In this document: positions 56,492-64,000 of the stretch, in pieces
Position numbering within the stretch: position 1 is the first letter of the stretch
Layout: each line of letters opens with the position of its first letter
Assembly (NCBI GenBank): GCA_021234155.1
Contig: JAJEKV010000013.1
Coordinates: 5,398,775 to 5,462,774, forward strand
Length of the DNA stretch: 64,000 bases
Direction of reading: 5' to 3'
Source of the DNA: Isoetes taiwanensis
Lineage: Eukaryota > Streptophyta > Lycopodiopsida > Isoetales > Isoetaceae
Position numbers and translations under genes: made by a program
The notes under the pieces: generated by a model
Told to the model about the DNA's origin: nothing
What the model saw: only the letters and a program-made list of their open reading frames with translations
The model's database searches: none

Positions 56492-59400
56492 ATGGTAGCT
56501 ACAGTACTAGAAGATGCAAAATGCTTGCTATCCTCTCTATCCAAGTACCCACACGATCCTCAGGTACTTCTTTCGTCTGATTCACAACAAGCCCATCTCA
56601 TCCTTGCGCATGTCCTGGATTTAGCCAGGAGCATGTTCCTGACATTTATAAACCAAGGGCCCCCTGTTACTTTGGACTCTCCAGATTGGACAGTGGTGAA
56701 GGCTGTTTATGAAATCTTGGTGAAATGGGGAATTTACCCAGGATTGGCTGCTGATGTGGGGATTCCCTTCCATAAAAGGTTTAAAAGTAGAGGATATGTG
56801 GATGCAGCCACAGCAGCAGTTTTTGAGCATGTGAAATACAGCAATCTGGGTGATGCAGAAGCACTAGAATGTGGATCAGGATCAGCTGTTTTTGAATGTG
56901 CAGAGTTTCTTGTTAGGGTTGCTTGTAGTGAATCTTCCAGTGCCTCTTTACTAAGGAATCATGTCCTAGTTCATCATTTGCCTGATGTTTGGGCTGCATA
57001 TTTCCAGCTTGGATATGGAGATATGCATAATTGCGGTTCTGAACAGGATCCACAAGAGCTGAGGGCTAAGGCAATTCAGAGAATTGAGTATCTGGAAATG
57101 GACCTGCCTGTAGGACATGCCATTGAAGCTCTCTTGACGTTACTGGGTCAGGATGCTCCAGCCCCTCCACAATGGCTTAAGCGAGAAGTGGGAAAAATAC
57201 TCTCCAAACTTGTCATGAGAGAAGGCGGGGTAGTTGCCGTGCTCGAGAGACTTGTGGGAAGTGCTGCACAGGTAGCTTCTTCATACGTAGCATTCAGTAA
57301 CCTTTAAGAATACTTGAACTGAAGTCCTAGTTGAAACAGTACTAACAACTAGATACTATAAGTGGAATGTAATGCTTGCTCATTAGCCTGATTTGTCTGA
57401 ACCAATTTTTTTAACTGTCTTTGGCTATCTCATAGAGACCCTACGGTCTAGGAGACGAACAAGTATAACAAAAAAACATAGAGAATTTCAGAGAGTTATC
57501 GTAACTCAAAGTCAAAATCGAGTATTTTATATCAGAATCAGAATGTTCTAATTCTTCTAAAGATTGTAGACGAGCTTTTCTTATGTCCAGCCTTCCTTCA
57601 AAATCGCTGTTAGCCTTCTTGATGGTATTTGGAGTAATGCATAGATGCTAGTAAGGTTATTCGCATTAAGATGGTATCGATGCCGGATTGCGTCTTAGGC
57701 TGGACAACAGACCAAGAAATAAAATCCATCTTCTACTTTATAAATAACATAAGCTACATTGGCGTTCTGCCCTTTCAGTTTTTTGCCAATGGCCACTCTC
57801 ATGGGTAGAGTGCATTATGCAGCCCCCCACCCCTACGTGGCTGATATCTGGCCGTCCATGTTTGAAATGAAGGGCTAGGATAGCGCCACGTAGGGGAGGG
57901 GGGCTGTATAATGCACTCGTCCCCACTCTCATCTGTAGATGGTGGGCATTTGACAAACAATCCAAAGGATATTGCTGTGCTTTATAGGCAATCATTGGGT
58001 TTAGCTCCACTCTATACGTCTCCATTTTACCTTGTGCATTTGCCATAATTTGCCATTGGTCTTGCTAATAAACATCATATGCCTTCTGGAGTTGCAGGCA
58101 GATCATTTAAAGTAATAATCCAGCTACTTAGCCATTTCTTGGCATCACATTGTGGCAATGACTGTAATCTGGGTATATAAAATATATGGTCTCTCCCTCA
58201 AGAGGAAGCATGTCTGTTTCCACTAACATCATAGGATAAGGATTTTGCAACTTAATCCCCAATTTATTGATCAAGAAACGTTTTCGTACTGCAAGAGAAA
58301 ATCGATTTTGGTTTTCATTGCATGCGTGCATCAATCGTCTTCTCTAACTCAAAAGTACATGAATTTAAAATATGTCATTGTTTTGTTATGTTTTCTTGGT
58401 TACCTTTTAGATGATAGGAGTCCACTTTTAGCAAGCAACTGTGTTTGAATATCTTAGTTACTTTCCAGGGCGATGTCAGTACATATAGGAGAATCGCTGC
58501 TCATCTAGCAAAATGTCCAAAACAAGTTGCAGAACCAGAATTGTACTTCTCTCGAGTATGTACTCAGGTTTTGCCATATCTTCGGCCCCCAACTTATCTA
58601 AAACAGAAGCAGCAACAAAGTCAAGTATCATCTGGAATTACAAATAACATCCACCACACTTCTGTTCTTCTTGCTTGCAGCATGGCGCAACAGGAACTTG
58701 AGCTTCTGAACAAGTACTTGATTACTCCTCTCCTAAACCCAGTTTTTAAATGGGTGTCCATGATGGATGAAACAAAGCAAAAACCAGGTGATACTATCAC
58801 AGAGGATGCCATTATAGACTGTGTATTGGTGTTACAGGTTCTCACTAGCGCAGGACATCCAGGAAGCAAATTAATCGGCCAAGTAATTTTTGAGAGAATA
58901 AACAGGGTTATGGCCAAAATTCTGGCACTCCATTTTTTGCTTGCAGCACCAAAAGACCAACATGAAAGTGCAAGGACAAATAATAGGGAAGTTGTAAAGT
59001 CCCCAGAGTCAGGCATAAATGGAGAATCTAGTGGTAATACCTGCCTGAAGAGCTTTAGAATATCAATTGCTGATCTTGTTGTTACAGCACTAAAGACCCA
59101 ATCTCCAGAATATTTAATTGATATTGCTTATGACTACTTACTTCTCGAACAAGATTATATCAAATGGCCCAATGCTGACAGTGAAATTTCTGCTGCTATT
59201 TCAGACGGCCATGTGCATCATAAAAGTCCAGCATGGTATGCTGTGCATTGTTTTTTTTCTATCTTCTTTGAATGATCTTTTCCCAGTTTGTCTTGAATTG
59301 GTATGTTTATTGGTCTTGTTTTCCATCACTTTGTACAGGCATCTCTCAGAGTTTTTTTCTTCTGTTGAGACTTGGGACCTTGCTATAAAGCTTATGAACA

Positions 59401-60105
59401 AAGTTTTTAAAAGAATTGTTCAACTTCATAAACTGGTAAAACAGAAGCCGGATGCAGCATTTCACACGTCTACAGAGTTTTTGAAATTGACGTCATACCT
59501 GGAGGAAATAATCGAGGGTGTTGGCAGCAAAGCACTGGAGGAGGACACAGCAGCAGTGCTTCCCTTTGTGAAGGTTTGCAGAACATTTCCTCCAAACCTT
59601 AGTGTCTGTGGTTACGCTAGCAGTGCACTTCTTGGGTAATTCTTAAAGAACCATAGGCTTAAAAGATGCCTTTTGTCATTTCTATTTAAAGTGATTTGTC
59701 CTGTTTCCTCTATCTCACTTGATATAAAGTACCGTTTGCAAGTGGGTTATTAACTAAAGGCAGATTTGTAAGATTACCATGATGCACATAAACAGAAACA
59801 ACTTTTTCTGAATCATGCTCTAATTTTGCAATTTATCAGGACCTCATAGATGATGACGATATAATGTCTGATGAAGACATTTTGGAGCTGGCTCTACATA
59901 TGATATATCAGCTACTTCAGAAGCTTATTGAGAGGAGCAAGAGTCTTTCAGAAACACAGTCCTTAGGAGGACAAGAGGCATATTGGGCATCCATATTATC
60001 CTCACTTCAAAGTATATGTACTTCTGATTTATCATCATCAAAAGCGAAGGGGATGGCAAGTACACTATACGACTCTCTTGTGGAAGAATGTGTTTGCAGC
60101 TCAAG
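56492..60105 (+). CDS. TANGO6: TANGO6/RTP1-like ARM-repeat protein, 5' four exons (3' end outside or not found)
   Basis: Exons are 56492-57271, 58469-59235, 59339-59573 and 59840-60105, all with GT-AG borders and matching phases, giving about 682 residues. Helical, leucine-rich segments fit an ARM/HEAT fold. Conserved-looking blocks are AIEALLTLLGQDAPAPPQWL, WVSMMDE, EDAIIDCVLVLQVLTSAGHP, SPEYLIDIAYDYLLLEQDY, EEIIEGVGSKALEEDTAAVL and EDILELALHMIYQLLQKLIE. Family knowledge: the yeast relative RTP1 helps nuclear import of RNA polymerase II, and animal TANGO6 affects Golgi organisation and COPI-related traffic. Exon 4 ends in phase 2 with a donor at 60106. No following exon is recognisable before 64000, so the gene probably continues to the right. 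The start ATG is the first in frame with the conserved N-terminus. No lesion is seen. Confidence 0.75.
57793..57933. mobile_element. Mutator-type MITE, 121 bp, in TANGO6 intron 1
   Basis: The element spans 57803-57923. The termini GGGTAGAGTGCATTATGCAG and (other strand) GGACGAGTGCATTATACAG form an inverted repeat that extends inward to CCCCTACGTGG, leaving about 44 bp of loop. It is flanked by the direct repeat CCACTCTCAT (10 bp) at 57793-57802 and 57924-57933. A 9-10-bp duplication with G-rich termini is typical of Mutator-like elements. No ORF is present. Confidence 0.82.
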
Positions 60106-60819
60106 GTGATAGTTTTCTGACAAAAATTATAATGTTTTTTTTTTTGCTCCTTTCCTTGGTTCATTGTAAATGTCTTTGTAAATGCTAGGTTGTCTTTATT
60201 GGTGTACATAAGAATCCTTATCTATTAGATCTCTGTGCACAAACATATGCTTCAGCCCCTCCTCTTTGCGTAGTTGGTTCTCGTTCCTTTGCGAAAGATT
60301 TCAATAATTCCACAAAAGATGGATAGTGTTATTAGTCTTGGCCTATTATCTTCTATGGCTTGAAGGTGCACAGAAGGCACTTAACTTCGTTTATCTCCCA
60401 CCTCAAGATAGCCGTGTGGAACCTGCACTTGCTTGCTTCTTTTTGCTGAGTTATAGGGCTAGAGGGTTCATTTGCATATTTCATAGGTGTAAACATCTTT
60501 ACTCAAATGTGGGGCCTGGTTAGAAAACTATCGTATATTCACTTTTTGTTCTGGCTACCAGTTTATCAACCAAAAGCTAGCAGCCTTCCTTTCTTGCAGC
60601 TAGTTTAGGGTGACTGTGAAAAGCTTTTTAGAGCTTTATCGATTCATAAATACAAATAACATATATAGCTCATGAGATGTAATTACCTTTGACTCCTAAT
60701 TACAAATAATATGTAGCTCATAAGATGTAAGTATGACCAGTATAGAATCATTATTAATATCTTTTTATTTTAATTATAATGGTTTGGTGTTATGATTTTG
60801 AGAGGGAACATGTGCAGTT

Positions 60820-61290
60820 GGGGCAGATCAGTCTATAGACTTATCGGGGATCATGGGTTTGAATCAATGCACCATGGATTTGGTGGTTGGTTGAGGGCTT
60901 ATGAGGAGCAGCCTATATGGGCATAAAAGGGTAAAACAGCCTTACAAGGTGAAAGGCTTATATGCCAAGCTACTTTGGGTGAAAGGTCTTGGGGAAAGGT
61001 GAAAGGAGAGCTGGCTTTGTTTCTCCTATATAAGAGAGGTAGATACATGGGTCTGGGATCTCATGAATCCAGACATCAGGATGTCTAGAGATATGTTTCT
61101 CGTGTGCCAGCTCTCAGTTGGTAGGGAGTTCAAGGGGGAGTTCAGATTTGTTTGATCTCAAAGGTTGGGTGGTGAGTTATTTCACTCTTTCTGCTGTCCC
61201 TATGGATTGTGGCCATATTCCTCTTGCAGTCCTATGTGGACTTAGCTTGATTTCACTTGTTATTCGTAACAATGGTGCTTTCACTCAAAG
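60820..61290 (+). mobile_element. Possible LTR remnant with primer-binding-site-like end
   Basis: A TATA-like CCTATATAAGAGAGG (about 61026) is followed about 240 bp later by GTAACAATGGTGCTTTCACT. TGGTGCTTTCA after an ACA/CAA end is a layout known from plant LTR elements. No second LTR or coding part is present. Confidence 0.35.
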
Positions 61291-61491
61291 ATTGCTGTTT
61301 CTGTTTACGATAAGACAATGTATCGAGATGATGCCAGTGTAGCTTGTGATAGATGTAGGTCAATGGTCACATAGGAACGAGTTTTGTGATTTTTCTATTA
61401 TTTTGGAAGGGGACAAAGCTTTGATTCAATATTATCTGCGAGACATGCATGCTGGAAATGACATATTTATTATAATATTTGGAAGAGACAG

Positions 61492-61603
61492 TTGCTATCA
61501 TGCAAAAAGATGAGCCATTGTCCAACTTTTGAGATGTAATTCTTTACTTGCTATCATGCAAAAAGATGAGCCATTGTCCAACTTTTGAGATGTAATTCTT
61601 TAC
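61492..61603. repeat. Perfect tandem duplication, 2 x 56 bp
   Basis: TTGCTATCATGCAAAAAGAT begins at 61492 and at 61548, and both copies end TGTAATTCTTTAC. No mismatch was seen, so the duplication is recent. Confidence 0.92.
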
Positions 61604-64000
61604 TGTAAACTTCATTCTTTGCTTTTCAAAAAATACATTACATCGACCAAAATGAATAATAGAAAGTAGAGAAATGAACTTCTTTAGGTTATCCACTATT
61701 CTTGTAGAATTCTAATCATTCCATTACATTACACATTTATTTAATGCATATTAATGATTGATTTTCAATGTACAAGAAATTTATTGTAGCGGACCAAGGT
61801 CATGAATATTCTCTTTGCCACTTAAATTCATGAAATCCACATGCATAATGTAAAGCACAACTTGTAAACCTCGCTAATGTTTGAAATATAGCGGAACAAG
61901 GCTTCGCTCACATGCAAAACCGAAGCGGGGGCGAAACAAGGAAAAAAAGCGCGGAATCTGCGATCCATCGGTAGGATTTCTCCGTCGGCCATTTGCATGT
62001 CTCAAAAAAAAAACTCGAACAAACCCGGATCGGGGTTTAGAAATGCATGTGCACATAATGAATATCTAATTTTGAACCTTGGAAAAAAACCAGAACAAAC
62101 ACAGAAACCCCCTTTCTTCGGCCCACCATTGCCCAAATCTTAGTATCCAGAAAATTTTGCAACCTTATCGTATGCTTAAGGGGATACCATAGCATAAACA
62201 CATTTTAGAGTAAGTAGATGTCTTTTCTTAATGCTTTCCTTTATCTACAATGATGTTCATTTGATGTTTATTACATGCATTGAATCCAATGATAACATTG
62301 CATTGGAGTAGACTCACGTGACAACAAACTAGAATGGTTCCGTGTGAGATCCTATAGTTCTGTGCATTATAGAGCGCATTTTTGTTTGTATCTAAAGTAA
62401 TTGCCTTCTGCAGTATACCCCAATAGTAATCCTAAAAATAAATGGGATATTTTGCACTTGCAGTATCCCCCAATTACACATATGGTATATAATGGGCTCT
62501 AGCATTAGAAAGCCTTGTAATCTCAAGCACGCTAAAATAAAGTCAACCTGTCTTTGTAGATAATGTTCTCTATCCTTACGCGATTTAATGTGAGAACCCT
62601 TTAATAACTATCAGGTAATGATCTGACGACTCTGCAACTACTTATGCAATAATCTCCACCAAGTTTCTATCAAGATGCAATTAAAACAATGGTCGAGAAT
62701 AAAATATGCAAACAAACCGATGAAGTAAAGTATGCAAATAGAAAAAAGTTTGTATTACGAAAACTTTAGCTACGAAGATTTGTCTTTTACAATTGTTGAG
62801 GGCATGACCATGAATGTCCTTTTCTTTCTATAGCATTATTCTTTCAGACTCTTTTGTGTTTGTGAATGTTTGTGAACTTAGACGATAAAGATATAACTTT
62901 TCCTTGATTAAATGAGAAAATGTTCAAGAGTCCCTCATGAGTAAAGGATCAAACGTGAAAGTGATTATGATCCATGTCAAAAGTTAAATTGTTAACATAG
63001 CTGGACATAGAGTATAGAGATTCTTACCTTTTTCAATCCCTTGTTAACCATCCTCCACTGCACAAGTATGGCATACTTCAGTCTGGGCACACAAGGAATT
63101 GTCCTAATTAAATTCATGCAAATCTAAAATTTTGAGAGCATTTTCTTGGGAGTTAGATGGTCCATAAGGTGGCCGACGGAGACTTTAATTGTCTGGTTGA
63201 CTTATGCTGTAATGAGGGAATACAAATTTATTCTTCTTGAGAGAAATAAATCCTAGTGCAATTCTATAGCATGAATAATTACAGGATATTCGGTGGAATC
63301 CCTAGAAACAAAAGGCATATTTCATGGTCATCCCCAGCCTATAAAACAGATTAAGATTTAAAGTATGGCTTTAATAAGCTATACAATCAAAATATACCTA
63401 CACCCCTCTGGGGAGTGCTACGTGCTCTATTTTGATTTATTTTGATTGTTTTGCTTTGACAAATGGTAACATTTGGCTTTTATCTTTTGCCATTGAACCT
63501 GTCTGATCAAATCCAAGCAACTGTAACAGGAAACTACAGAGCATCAGATCTGGAAGAAGCAACCCCTCTGCAGGCCTTCGATGACCAGATTGATCATTTT
63601 ATTTATCAGAAGCATCATGTATTTGCACATTTGACATCATTCATAGCATATCTATGAAAAAAATTCCCACTTTATGCAAAAGAGTACAGGAGTAGCAGTT
63701 ACAGGGTTCCTAGCTAAACGCTAATATTTGTATGTGCATGCGCCTATTTTATAAGCCGCTTCATAGAATGTATTATTTGGCTGCTACCACCAAAAATTAT
63801 TTCTTAGGATCCACATGCCTTGCCAAAGGATTTGTATGGACACTAGTTTGGCTGCATTGGCTATGGCTTATCAGCACCACCAGTGTTCTAGAAGATGAAG
63901 AAAGTAATTTGCCAAGCATTCTCTGAAGCACTTGGACATGCCGGATCCAGAGAAAGGGCAATTATGATTCTAGTTCTACCCTTTCAAGCATGCAAAAATT

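Larger units (their letters stand above)
60106..64000. other. TANGO6 intron or 3' flank, no further exon recognised
   Basis: A frame at 63463-63657 is open (64 codons), but its residues do not look like the missing ARM repeats. The region holds a tandem repeat and an LTR-like remnant, listed separately. A GC-richer patch at about 61890-62050 has no recognisable content. Confidence 0.45.

Noticed and set aside
63463-63657. Next exon of the TANGO6-like gene
   Set aside because: The frame is open, but its residues are not leucine-rich helical repeats and no acceptor in the required phase was evident.

Overview
The window is nuclear DNA of a land plant. It has long AT-rich intergenic stretches, GT-AG introns, plant-type genes and many decayed transposable elements. 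Several repeats and the LINE reverse transcriptase look fern-like, so a fern or other seed-free vascular plant is my best guess. That is an inference from family resemblance, not a search result.

Three loci look like host genes. A complete 9-exon PDCD2-type zinc-finger gene lies on the + strand at 12969-16363. A hAT-transposase-like multi-exon gene lies on the - strand at about 28074-30657. The first four exons of a TANGO6/RTP1-like ARM-repeat gene lie on the + strand at 56492-60105, and that gene probably runs on past the window. Three more loci are broken gene copies: a PPR fragment inside PDCD2 intron 4, a full-length but frameshifted SAGL1-type F-box/kelch copy (50089-51363), and NRAMP-type transporter exons (54925-55632, - strand).

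The rest is mobile-element territory. It holds a LINE on the - strand (about 1417-4650) with a related 3' stub near 53 kb, SINE-like pieces near 11.6, 21.8 and 32.3 kb, a truncated chromovirus pol (19260-20720, -), a 371-bp near-perfect inverted repeat (17939-18719), a foldback element, a hAT-type MITE with an 8-bp target duplication, and a Mutator-type MITE inside the TANGO6 gene. A gag-only element on the - strand occupies 42.2-45.2 kb.

The outstanding region is 33.2-42.2 kb. A decayed Ty3/gypsy chromovirus carries gag, protease, the start of RT, and an integrase with a chromodomain. Upstream of gag are two unusual reading frames. The first encodes a long, highly charged tail followed by an unmistakable histone H3 fold (34029-34310), with some residues more like centromeric H3 than replicative H3. 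The second (35023-36556) is unrecognised and has its own TATA box. A retroelement that pairs an H3-like histone with a chromodomain integrase is not something I know from the described plant LTR families, and it is the best candidate here for an undescribed system.
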